DNA of 7,368 nucleotides from Planctomicrobium sp. (GCA_029259835.1 JAJDEL010000389.1:1-7368), one strand, 5' to 3'; counted from the stretch's first letter, positions 1 through 6,523 are shown. Notes: generated by a model not told the origin, from the letters alone. Numbers and translations are program-made.

Positions 1-1052
1 AATGAATAAGATCTGACCAGTTTTTGGATCGCGACAGCCAACTTCGGCGCGTCGTCCTGCGGGACTAAAAATCCTGTGACACCGTCAACAATAATTTCCT
101 CAGGCCCTTGTGATCGGCAGGCAACGACCGGCTTCCCGAATTGCCCCGCTTCTATAAGAACCAGACCGAATGACTCCTGTCGAGATGGCAGCACCAAAAT
201 ATCAATGGCGTTCAGAAAAAGGGCAATATCCTCCTGGAACGGAACGATCCGGCAGCAGTGACCCATTGATCTTGCATCAATTTGCGACTGAAGTTCATCC
301 CGCAACTGTCCATCGCCTGCAAACAGGCAAACCAAGTTGTTCAGTTGTTCGAGCTGGGAAACGGCTTCCAAAAGTAGCACTGGATTCTTCCGGCCAATGA
401 ACTGACCAACGAATCCAATTGCAACATCTCCTTCAACAATGCCGATTCCCAGACGATCCTGGTTCACGTCTCTCGTCGACTGAGTTTCCAAAATCCGAAC
501 CGAATTATAAATCACATGTGACTTATCGGATCTCGTGCAATCTTCAAAGATCGCTCGTGCCGAATTTGACTCGAAAACAATTCTGTTTGACCAGCGATAG
601 ATCAGACGCTTCATCATACTTAGTGGTAGAAGCTGATCCATCGCGTTTCCCGTTTGCAGCACTTCATGTACATGCCAGACATGCGGCACACCCGCCCAAT
701 TGGCCGCAATTCCCGATTCAAAAATTGCACTGGTGTTCGTGTAAACCAGATCAATCTTTAAAATACGTATCAGTCGCTTCAGACGATAAATATTTAGCAC
801 CATCCGCGAGGAAAGATTTTTCCAGTACCACCAACTCTTCTTGAAGTACAGCCAATGACACATCGGCGCCACATGGACTTCACAACCCAGATCCCGAGCG
901 GCATCAACCATCGGACCTTCATACGGAAACAGCACAATTGGCTCGAATCGATCCCGATCCAGGTGCTCCAGCGTTGTCTGTAAACAATACTCCGCTCCAC
1001 CCCGATGCGGAGAATGAGCAACGAAAAGAATGCGACGTCGGAAGTGAGGCAT
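1..1052 (-). CDS. GT4-family glycosyltransferase, 3' end cut by the window edge
   Basis: Reading the minus strand from the ATG at 1052 gives 350 uninterrupted codons down to position 3, and the frame is still open at the left edge, so the C-terminus is missing. The product looks like a retaining GT-B glycosyltransferase of family GT4, which moves a sugar from a nucleotide donor to a growing glycan at the cytoplasmic membrane face. Visible marks are the N-terminal strand ILFVAHS with the acceptor-side glycine loop RGGAE (residues 17-21), the start of the second Rossmann domain GFVGQFIGRKNP (213-224), FAGDGQL (244-250), and the E-x7-E donor motif ESFGLVLIE (293-301) followed by GKPVVA and GVTGFLVP. 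Typical members have about 370-400 residues, so only a short tail should be lost. The ATG at 1052 fits the family N-terminus but has no clear Shine-Dalgarno. The frame stays open upstream, with TTG codons at 1058 and 1079 as weaker alternatives. It is the last gene here, 88 nt after the GT2 gene. Confidence 0.92.
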   Translation of the reverse strand, partial: MPHFRRRILFVAHSPHRGGAEYCLQTTLEHLDRDRFEPIVLFPYEGPMVDAARDLGCEVHVAPMCHWLYFKKSWWYWKNLSSRMVLNIYRLKRLIRILKIDLVYTNTSAIFESGIAANWAGVPHVWHVHEVLQTGNAMDQLLPLSMMKRLIYRWSNRIVFESNSARAIFEDCTRSDKSHVIYNSVRILETQSTRDVNQDRLGIGIVEGDVAIGFVGQFIGRKNPVLLLEAVSQLEQLNNLVCLFAGDGQLRDELQSQIDARSMGHCCRIVPFQEDIALFLNAIDILVLPSRQESFGLVLIEAGQFGKPVVACRSQGPEEIIVDGVTGFLVPQDDAPKLAVAIQKLVRSYS

Positions 1053-1140
1053 TAGCAAAGAGTTCTTTTTATCAGTCAAGCTAGGGAGCCTCAGTGATAC
1101 TGGGGTCCAGCTGCAACGGTCGAACGGATCCTTGTTCGGT
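1053..1140. other. 88-nt intergenic gap between GT2 and GT4 genes
   Basis: This gap separates the TAA of the GT2 gene from the ATG of the GT4 gene. I see no strong hairpin followed by a T-run on the minus strand and no recognisable sigma-70 pair, so read-through transcription is the simplest reading. The GGAGGT stretch at the very end of the GT2 gene has no start codon at a useful distance. Confidence 0.4.
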
Positions 1141-2181
1141 TTACCTCCACAACTTGCGGAATTGGCGGGTCGCCATGCTCCTTAAGCTGCCATTCTCAGG
1201 ATCAAATGCACCTGCTAGCTTGATCCAATTCCAATATGCTACCAAGTTTGGAAGGCTGCGCTGTGCATGTTCCAAACAGTGCCATCGTAAGCGACGACTT
1301 ACATCCGTGATCCAATACGAAAGGTCGTCGTTGTCGCAATTTTTGAGACAAAATTTTCGCCACTGGCAGTATGCCGATGCTAAGTCTCGCACGCGTGCAC
1401 GTTCAGGCGTACATCCTGATGACAGAAAATCGTAAAGTTCCTCAAAAACCTTCCTGTCAATTTCCAGGAGTTGTGATGAAACGAAACTTGTTGCGAAACT
1501 TCTACATACATCAATCTGTTGCTGCGTCTGTGTCGATGTAACACTGTTTGCGTGTACTCGGTACCGGAGTAGTTTTTCAGGATGATTGGCCAAACGCCCA
1601 TGTGATGCAAGTCTCACCCATAATCCATAATCTTCTGAGGGCAAGTCTGCATTTAGGTAACCTCCGGATGCTAGGACAGCGTCACGGCGATACATCACGC
1701 CAGGATGCAGGAAAGGACATCCAAAGCCTAATTGCCAGCGAATCGCTGCGTCAGACTCAGGAAAACGTCTTTCACCACGTTCCTTCCCTGATGCATCGAT
1801 TTCTGTCGATTGACAACCAAGTACAACACAGTCAAGAGAGTCTTTAAGGAAGTGCAGTTGCTTTTCAAGTCGGCAAGTTTCCGCGACATCGTCAGCGTCC
1901 ATGCGTGCTACGATGGAGGACGTGCAAACGCTTAGCCCGAAGTTGAGCGCTTCGGACAGCCCGACTTTCTCCAATCGATGATAACGGACCCGATCATCTT
2001 CGACTGCTTGGACGAACTGGGGAGTGTCATCTGTGGATCCGTCATCGATCACGTTCACCTCGAATGCGGAACAGGTCTGGCGCAGCAGGCTATTCAGCGC
2101 CTCCGGCAAATATTGCATCCCATTGTGAACCGGAAGAACCACGGATACCTCGGGTACGAATTTGCTAACGTCGAATCTCAT
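1141..2181 (-). CDS. GT2-family (GT-A fold) glycosyltransferase
   Basis: This 346-residue protein is an inverting family-2 glycosyltransferase, expected to work at the inner membrane face on a lipid-linked glycan using a nucleotide-sugar and a divalent metal. The N-terminal GT-A domain shows VSVVLPVHN (residues 12-20), the nucleotide-binding DDGST (46-50), the metal-binding DADD (95-98) and the acceptor-side EDYGLW (183-188), followed by RYRVHANSVT (206-215), a typical end of the GT2 core. The last 120 or so residues are a helical extension of unknown role. No membrane segment is evident. The ATG at 2181 has a GAGAGG sequence upstream, one of the better ribosome sites in the window, and sits 22 nt after the sulfotransferase stop, which supports co-transcription. 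The sugar specificity cannot be read from the sequence. Confidence 0.93.
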   Translation of the reverse strand: MRFDVSKFVPEVSVVLPVHNGMQYLPEALNSLLRQTCSAFEVNVIDDGSTDDTPQFVQAVEDDRVRYHRLEKVGLSEALNFGLSVCTSSIVARMDADDVAETCRLEKQLHFLKDSLDCVVLGCQSTEIDASGKERGERRFPESDAAIRWQLGFGCPFLHPGVMYRRDAVLASGGYLNADLPSEDYGLWVRLASHGRLANHPEKLLRYRVHANSVTSTQTQQQIDVCRSFATSFVSSQLLEIDRKVFEELYDFLSSGCTPERARVRDLASAYCQWRKFCLKNCDNDDLSYWITDVSRRLRWHCLEHAQRSLPNLVAYWNWIKLAGAFDPENGSLRSMATRQFRKLWR

Positions 2182-2203
2182 CTGCCATTAGACCTCTCAA
2201 TTA

Positions 2204-3043
2204 TCAATACCCGAGCGCGCGAAGCTGCTTTCCTGCGACCCGCTCGCATTGCCAGCGGGTCCATTTCCCCCAATGCTCCCACCTCCCAGTGGGTTTGAAA
2301 TCCTTCGGTTTTTCGACTGGTTCCCAATGCAATTCCGGCTTCCCTCCCCGAACGACGGCGGAACCTCGGATAGGAAGGTTGTGAAATTCCTCCCAAGGAA
2401 AAGATTGCGGGGCGACGTTCAAGAAATCCAGAAGTTGCCGCATCGCACCGTCTCCATCCAAAAAATCCTCGTAGCGGACCAGCTTCCACCGATCCGCATG
2501 TTTCTGCCCTGTCCCTTCCATGAAGTCGAGGATGATTTGTGCTCCCCGCGCCCACATCTTCATCCAGTGCTTGCGCGGCTTCGAAGGCCAGGATTTGTAC
2601 GAGGATTCAATAACATCGCGACCATCTCTGATGAGCAGCACCAACTGAGCGGACGGAAACAGGTCAAAAAATAAATCTAAATTATCGGGGTCCGGGGTCT
2701 TCGTTAGCAGTCTCCCCTCATTATCGATTCTTTCCAGCAACATTTCCAACATCGCATCACCGATCCGAGAATAAAAAGACTGCTTGCAAATCTGAAATTG
2801 CTTATCCTGCTCAAATCGCTTCTTCCACCACTTTTCGGTTGTCTCTTCGATATATTGGTTGACGAAGTTAGCCGAGTGAAGCAGGTAATCCTCCGACAAC
2901 GGCTTCGGGGACTGAAACATAGGATGCAATTGCAGAGCGTCTGCCAGGAAATTCGAACCGCAGCGACGGTGGACACCGACAATGAATACGGGAGACGGGG
3001 AAGTATCTATTGCTGAATTCATTGAATTCTTAATCCAGAACAT
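2204..3043 (-). CDS. PAPS-dependent sulfotransferase family protein
   Basis: The 279-residue product matches the layout of the P-loop-like sulfotransferase superfamily, which transfers sulfate from PAPS to hydroxyl groups. In this setting a glycan target is likely but not proven. Visible elements are the 5'-phosphosulfate loop in VFIVGVHRRCGSNFL (residues 19-33), the 3'-phosphate-binding region LIRDGRDVIESSYKSW (137-152, with the conserved Arg and Ser), VRYEDFL (189-195) and a C-terminal GRWEHW (253-258). The loop reads HRRCGSN where many relatives have HRSGTT, so one or two usual positions differ. Length is normal for the single-domain bacterial type. The ATG at 3043 has no good Shine-Dalgarno. 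The in-frame ATG at 3022 (residue 8) is equally possible and would remove MFWIKNS. It ends with TGA 22 nt before the GT2 gene, so the two probably share a transcript. Confidence 0.88.
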   Translation of the reverse strand: MFWIKNSMNSAIDTSPSPVFIVGVHRRCGSNFLADALQLHPMFQSPKPLSEDYLLHSANFVNQYIEETTEKWWKKRFEQDKQFQICKQSFYSRIGDAMLEMLLERIDNEGRLLTKTPDPDNLDLFFDLFPSAQLVLLIRDGRDVIESSYKSWPSKPRKHWMKMWARGAQIILDFMEGTGQKHADRWKLVRYEDFLDGDGAMRQLLDFLNVAPQSFPWEEFHNLPIRGSAVVRGGKPELHWEPVEKPKDFKPTGRWEHWGKWTRWQCERVAGKQLRALGY

Positions 3044-3113
3044 GGAGGTCGTGACTCAGTCAAACGGTTTTAAGTCACTAAGGAAATGAGGAATTTTGTA
3101 GAAATAGGAGCGA

Positions 3114-3239
3114 CTAAACCGAATCTGCCAGTGTGCAGTGGTAAGCCACTTTGAATGCGAACGGTTCGTCCCAATTGAATCGAAAGTTGTTCCGCAGATA
3201 CTCTTTCGCGAACTGAATCAAGGTCGACCCCACAGCTTA
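3114..3239 (-). pseudogene. Possible small coding remnant of unknown family
   Basis: Between a TAA at 3237-3239 and a TAG at 3114-3116 the minus strand has about 40 open codons that read like a folded protein segment, including FAKEYLRNNF and FNWDEPFAFKVAYHCTLADS. It has no ATG and no ribosome site. I do not recognise the family. A second minus-strand frame (3070-3252) is also open for 60 codons and contains GRTVRIQSG, so chance cannot be excluded. I list it because it lies directly beside a decayed gene, where a further scrap would be expected. Confidence 0.25.
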
Positions 3240-3273
3240 CAAACGACGACAAACACGAAATTTGTTGGGAAAG

Positions 3274-3288
3274 GAATTCGAAGAATTC
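3274..3288 (-). repeat. GAATTC inverted repeat with 3-nt loop after the remnant's last stop
   Basis: Read on the minus strand, GAATTC, TTC and GAATTC follow immediately after the TGA at 3289-3291. They can form a 6-bp stem with a 3-nt loop. The next bases are CTTTCCC, not a T-run, so an intrinsic terminator is not supported. It may be a chance repeat. Confidence 0.3.
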
Positions 3289-3741
3289 TCACGAAAGAAT
3301 TGACTCAAACTTACTGTAAGCGTCACGACTAAGCTTAACCTGAGTCGCAGCACATGCGAGTAATTTCCCACGCAATTCTTCAGCACATCACCATGCACAT
3401 TCAAGGTGAAAACTAAGTTTCCCCTTAGCAAAAACATCCTCTAGGAAAACGATACGAAACCCTCCCTGGAATTGATTCGCAAGTCCCTGAAATTTATTAC
3501 GATAATAAGCCGTCGCAGCAACAGCGACGATGGGGATACCTTGGGCGAGCGCAAAGACTGCCGCTTGGTAATTGCCAGTCACAACAACTCGACATCTTGA
3601 GACACGTTCGATTATCGAATCAGCAGTCAAATCGTTTTGCCAATTATCCAAGATGAAATGGTCCTGTAAAGCACGAGAAATCGACCGAAGGTCGGAGTTC
3701 TCGTTTTTATGGCAGTTGATCGGGATTGGAATCACTGCTCG
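3289..3741 (-). pseudogene. C-terminal remnant of a polysaccharide pyruvyltransferase, truncated and interrupted by TGA
   Basis: From about 3741 the minus strand encodes the end of a polysaccharide pyruvyltransferase, a family that adds pyruvate ketals to exopolysaccharide sugars from phosphoenolpyruvate. The family-like signals are VIPIPINCHKNENSDLRSI, then VVVTGNYQAAVFALAQGIP followed by IVAVAATAYYRNKFQGLANQF. The frame reaches a TGA at 3388-3390 after ECAW. Reading on through it gives CAEELRGKLLACAATQVKLS then RDAYSKFESILS and a second TGA at 3289-3291, which is how such proteins normally end, so the first stop is a nonsense mutation inside the homologous region. Members usually have 300-400 residues, and only about 150 codons remain. 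The N-terminal part is missing, and the homology starts inside the 3' end of the FkbM gene in another frame. An ATG at 3909 opens this frame only through FkbM sequence, so no native start is left. A functional product is very unlikely. Confidence 0.75.
3388..3390 (-). other. In-frame TGA inside the pyruvyltransferase homology
   Basis: This triplet stops the longer frame, but the 32 codons after it keep the same frame and the same family character (EELRGKLLACAATQVKLSRD). A single substitution, for example from CGA, TCA or TGG, would explain it. TGA ends the neighbouring ABC ATPase and sulfotransferase genes, so it is a genuine stop in this genome. Confidence 0.7.
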
Positions 3742-4585
3742 TCGCGACGAGCAACTCCCCCTCTTGTCGAACTGCAAACTGAAATTTTTCTGCAACAGTT
3801 CGAAACGCATTTTCACATGCGTCACCATGGCATTCAATCGCGCAACAGCTTGTATTCGACATGAATGATGTGTCACCATCGAGAAAAACTTGGAGTTCGG
3901 CCCCTTCAATGTCCATCTTTAGAAAATCGATATGTGGCACATCATACTCTTCAATAATTCTCAACATCGGTAATGCAGGGATTGTGACAGATGAGGAAGT
4001 TTCTGCTGCAACAGTTTGCGTCGCCCAATGACGGCCATCTCGGAAACTCCCTCGTTGAATGGTGAGTGTAGTATCTTCGTTCCAGACTCCCGCTGCAACG
4101 AGTTGGCATCGTTCCCCGAAAGGAGCAAGGTTGTACTTTGCGACTGAATAATTTTCCGGATCAGGTTCGATTGCAACGATTCGCAATTCTGGATGGCGAG
4201 ATAGAAGGTACAAACTCGTGAGCCCGATGTTCGCTCCTGCGTCGATGGCATAGTTGAGTTTGCATCTACCGAGTACATCGTACTGGTGGCGAATAATGAT
4301 CTCTCGAAAAACATCAAAGTCACTTGTTTGGTTTCTGAGGCGAATCGGTTGATCGAGACCTCGAAGATGTATTTCAGTTAGGCCGGGTGCTAGCTTTGAG
4401 TAAAAGAAATAACAGTAGCAAACGTATACGATTGATCGGAGGTTCACCTGTACGAGTATCGAGGAAGCATCGCGAATACCTTGCAGAATCAAATTTTCGG
4501 TTTTTCTGAACAGGTAGCGTGCTTTCTGCGAGAACAGACGAGCGATAGATGATCTGAGCGAATAATTCAGGGGAGAGTGATTCAT
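3707..4585 (-). CDS. FkbM-family SAM-dependent methyltransferase
   Basis: The 292-residue product is an FkbM-type class I methyltransferase, a family that often methylates sugar hydroxyls in glycan clusters. The Rossmann core shows the SAM motif AIDAGANIGLTS (residues 113-124), the acidic residue after strand 2 in VAIEPDPENYSVAKYNL (137-153), and the family signature IDFLKMDIEGAELQVF (219-234). The first 65 or so residues are basic and then hydrophobic (SIVYVCYCYFFY at 51-62), as in many membrane-associated members, but I would not call a firm transmembrane helix. The ATG at 4585 lies 46 nt after the acyltransferase stop, with only a distant GAGAAG as ribosome site. The last 11 or so residues (TSSDSNPDQLP) overlap the pyruvyltransferase remnant in another frame, so the native end was probably replaced at a junction near 3740. 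The catalytic core is complete, so the enzyme may still work. Its exact substrate is unknown. Confidence 0.9.
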   Translation of the reverse strand: MNHSPLNYSLRSSIARLFSQKARYLFRKTENLILQGIRDASSILVQVNLRSIVYVCYCYFFYSKLAPGLTEIHLRGLDQPIRLRNQTSDFDVFREIIIRHQYDVLGRCKLNYAIDAGANIGLTSLYLLSRHPELRIVAIEPDPENYSVAKYNLAPFGERCQLVAAGVWNEDTTLTIQRGSFRDGRHWATQTVAAETSSSVTIPALPMLRIIEEYDVPHIDFLKMDIEGAELQVFLDGDTSFMSNTSCCAIECHGDACENAFRTVAEKFQFAVRQEGELLVATSSDSNPDQLP

Positions 4586-4631
4586 TTAATTTGCGCTTCT
4601 CTATCGAGTGGTTCGAGACCGCTGCTGATAC
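4586..4631. other. 46-nt gap between acyltransferase and FkbM genes
   Basis: This short spacer holds no gene, and I see no terminator or promoter. It fits continued transcription of the operon. Confidence 0.4.
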
Positions 4632-5210
4632 TCAAGTATTACCTTCAAGTGGCCTAATAACTCTGCACGGGTTTCCGAAACATAGGCTTGAGTTGAGAAT
4701 GGATTTGGGAACCACACTTCCTGCCCCGATGACGGAATACGGTGCAACTGTCACACCATCAAGGACTTGAACTGCTGCACCTATCCAGCAGCCTTGACCA
4801 ATTTTGATACCTACTTTGGTGATGCCTTGTCCATGAATTGGTTCGGAAGGAGTGTTGAATTGATGATTTGCTGAAACCAAGATACTTTGTGCCGCAATCA
4901 TGGACTGTGATCCGATATCGACACCACCGTGACCATAAATGACGCAATATGGACCGATGAACACATTGTCTCCGATAACTATTTCACCACCAAAAGTCGC
5001 TAGAATGACGCCTTGCTCTATTTGACAATTGTCTCCAATAGTAATTTTTCCGCCATTGGTTGTGTTGAATGCAACAGAATGATGGATGAACTCAAACGAC
5101 CGAGCCTCTACTCCGAGTGTAGATTTCTGGGCTGTTCTCCGTAAGAAAATGTACGCAGATTGCATAGTCCGAAAAAACAAGCGTTTCAGTTCTGAGGTTA
5201 CTGAATTCAT
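4632..5210 (-). CDS. Hexapeptide-repeat (left-handed beta-helix) acyltransferase
   Basis: The 192-residue protein belongs to the hexapeptide acyltransferases related to WcaF, WbbJ and maltose O-acetyltransferase, which usually transfer acetyl from acetyl-CoA to a sugar hydroxyl. Imperfect hexapeptide turns run from KITIGDNCQIEQGVIL (residues 55-70) through EIVIGDNVFIGPYCVI (76-91) and VDIGSQSMIAAQSILV (97-112). A loop with the probable catalytic histidine in SANHQFN (His116) follows. The helix then resumes with VGIKIGQGCWIGAAVQVLDG (133-152) and VIGAGSVVPKSI (160-171) and ends in the family-typical FGNPCRVIRPL (178-188). About 40 residues with basic and hydrophobic character precede the helix. 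The ATG at 5210 overlaps the ABC ATPase stop as ATGA, which fixes the start and implies translational coupling. In this cluster it most likely O-acetylates a repeat-unit sugar. The acyl donor and site are inference. Confidence 0.93.
   Translation of the reverse strand: MNSVTSELKRLFFRTMQSAYIFLRRTAQKSTLGVEARSFEFIHHSVAFNTTNGGKITIGDNCQIEQGVILATFGGEIVIGDNVFIGPYCVIYGHGGVDIGSQSMIAAQSILVSANHQFNTPSEPIHGQGITKVGIKIGQGCWIGAAVQVLDGVTVAPYSVIGAGSVVPKSILNSSLCFGNPCRVIRPLEGNT
5207..5210 (-). promoter_or_regulatory. ATGA stop-start overlap (translational coupling)
   Basis: The TGA of the ABC ATPase gene and the ATG of the acyltransferase gene share bases in ATGA. There is no convincing Shine-Dalgarno for the acyltransferase just upstream, so re-initiation by ribosomes finishing the ATPase is the likely way it is translated. 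Confidence 0.8.
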
Positions 5211-6523
5211 ATGTTGGAGCTTAGTTCAGCCTGCTTGAATGCCCAATCAACGTCCAGCAGTACGGTGCCATTAGATCCTGTAATGAAAACTCCGGACTCG
5301 TAGTAGTCTGTTGCTGCAATCTCAAAGCATAAAAATTGTTTTAAGACGTCCAAGTTGCGATGACCGTCTCCCAGCCAAATGTCGATAGTGTAACGTCCCG
5401 GCAGCAAAGGGAGTTTTGGGATTGTGCAACTCAATGTGCCTTCCCGGTAATCTCCGTCCGCAATTTGCCACCCTGCAGTTCTAGTATTTAACCCTCCGAC
5501 TACTCCTTTTGTGGCATGACTCAAAACAACTCCCATCATCGGACTTGAAATAGGCGGATTGTCTTTTGCCGAAAATTCAAGCTTAATCGCCAGCTCGCCG
5601 CCAAGTGGAATGATTGGAGGGTAAGTCTCACCTGCGTTTACGAATCGAGCGTCAGTAATGTACGGTATACACCATTTTTCACGATATCTCTCATGTGGTT
5701 GATTTGCAGGATTGCTTTCTACCGCGAAGGTTTCGTTGTAATAGTTAATAACTTTATTGATCTCACCTTGCATAGTTGATTTGCCAGACTGCATGACAAT
5801 ACCAGAGGTGCAGAGATTTGCCACGGCTCCAATGTTGTGGCTAACAAACAGAACGGTCCGCCCTTCAGAAGCAACACTTTGCATTTTTCCCAAGCATTTT
5901 CTTTGAAACTCCACATCTCCAACCGCAAGCACTTCGTCAATAATTAAAATCTCTGGTTCCAGGTGGGCGGCGACGGCGAAGGCGAGGCGGACTTGCATGC
6001 CGGAGGAGTAGCGCTTCACCGGAGTGTCCAGGAACTTCTCGACACCGCTGAAGTCGACGATTTCGTCAAACTTGCGGTCGATCTCGCGCTTGGTCATGCC
6101 GAGGATCGTGCCGTTCATGTAAATGTTATCGCGTCCGGTCAGTTCCGGATGAAATCCGGTCCCGACTTCCAGCAGACTCGACACCCGCCCGCGAATGACG
6201 ACTCGCCCGGATGTCGGTTCGGTAATCCGGGAGAGAACTTTGAGCAACGTACTTTTCCCAGCCCCGTTGCGCCCGATGATGCCGACGACTTCCCCTTCCT
6301 GCACGTCAAACGAGACATCATTGAGCGCCCAGAGCGTGTCTTCAGAGTGATTATCTTCTGGACTGCCGGAGAACGTGTCGAGCTTACGAAGCCGATTGAA
6401 GTTCTTAAACGGAGCGCGCAGCACACCTGTCATTGCCCCGACAAGCGTATCGGGAATCTCATCCTTCATCCCAATACGGTAGGCTTTGGAGAGTTCTTCA
6501 ACAGAAATAACTGGTTTGTTCAT
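5207..6523 (-). CDS. Polysaccharide ABC exporter ATP-binding protein with Wzt-type C-terminal domain
   Basis: This 438-residue protein is the ATPase half of a two-gene ABC exporter of the Wzt/KpsT/TagH class, which moves lipid-linked polysaccharide across the inner membrane. The nucleotide-binding domain has an N-terminal insert (about residues 20-62) common in this class, Walker A GRNGAGKST (84-92), the signature YSSGMQ (172-177), Walker B ILIIDE (192-197), the D-loop VGD and the switch histidine VSHN (228-231). Residues from about 275 to 438 form a beta-rich domain like the Wzt carbohydrate-binding module, with a conserved-looking LPLLPGRYTIDIWLGDG (371-387). In O9a-type systems that module recognises the chain end. 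The ATG at 6523 starts a typical N-terminus but has no clear ribosome site. The permease partner is not in the window and may lie to the right. Base composition changes sharply inside the gene near 5958. I am confident of the class. The exact glycan is unknown. Confidence 0.95.
   Translation of the reverse strand: MNKPVISVEELSKAYRIGMKDEIPDTLVGAMTGVLRAPFKNFNRLRKLDTFSGSPEDNHSEDTLWALNDVSFDVQEGEVVGIIGRNGAGKSTLLKVLSRITEPTSGRVVIRGRVSSLLEVGTGFHPELTGRDNIYMNGTILGMTKREIDRKFDEIVDFSGVEKFLDTPVKRYSSGMQVRLAFAVAAHLEPEILIIDEVLAVGDVEFQRKCLGKMQSVASEGRTVLFVSHNIGAVANLCTSGIVMQSGKSTMQGEINKVINYYNETFAVESNPANQPHERYREKWCIPYITDARFVNAGETYPPIIPLGGELAIKLEFSAKDNPPISSPMMGVVLSHATKGVVGGLNTRTAGWQIADGDYREGTLSCTIPKLPLLPGRYTIDIWLGDGHRNLDVLKQFLCFEIAATDYYESGVFITGSNGTVLLDVDWAFKQAELSSNI
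5958..6440 (-). other. GC-rich block within the ABC ATPase gene
   Basis: By hand count, the 60-base lines starting at 6001, 6061, 6121, 6181 and 6241 hold 36, 33, 33, 37 and 36 G+C. The lines starting at 5281, 5701, 5761 and 5881 hold 22, 21, 27 and 26. The change falls in a few bases near 5958, in the codons after the Walker B region, and the composition drops again near the start of the gene. The block covers most of the nucleotide-binding domain. Confidence 0.7.

Larger units (their letters stand above)
3044..3288. other. Gap between the pyruvyltransferase remnant and the sulfotransferase gene
   Basis: About 245 bases hold no intact gene. The part nearest the remnant is AT-rich. A minus-strand stretch at 3114-3239 reads like protein (separate entry), and a GAATTC-TTC-GAATTC inverted repeat follows the remnant's final stop. 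No promoter can be defended in front of the sulfotransferase gene. Confidence 0.5.

Noticed and set aside
419..844. Plus-strand open frame of 141 codons
   Set aside because: It is antisense to the GT4 gene, which is open for 350 codons with clear family motifs.
2178..2674. Open frames of about 125-141 codons on both strands over the sulfotransferase gene
   Set aside because: They are other-frame readings of a gene with clear sulfotransferase motifs and lack motifs of their own.
3274..3288. Intrinsic terminator after the remnant
   Set aside because: The stem is only 6 bp and AT-rich, and it is followed by CTTTCCC, not a T-run.
3388..3390. TGA as a selenocysteine or reassigned codon in the pyruvyltransferase
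   Set aside because: The gene also lacks its N-terminal part and start, the position is not a redox site in the family, and TGA ends neighbouring genes. A nonsense mutation is simpler.
3741..3909. ATG at 3909 as a real start for the pyruvyltransferase frame
   Set aside because: The first 56 or so residues from this ATG are an out-of-frame reading of the FkbM gene and show no pyruvyltransferase character.
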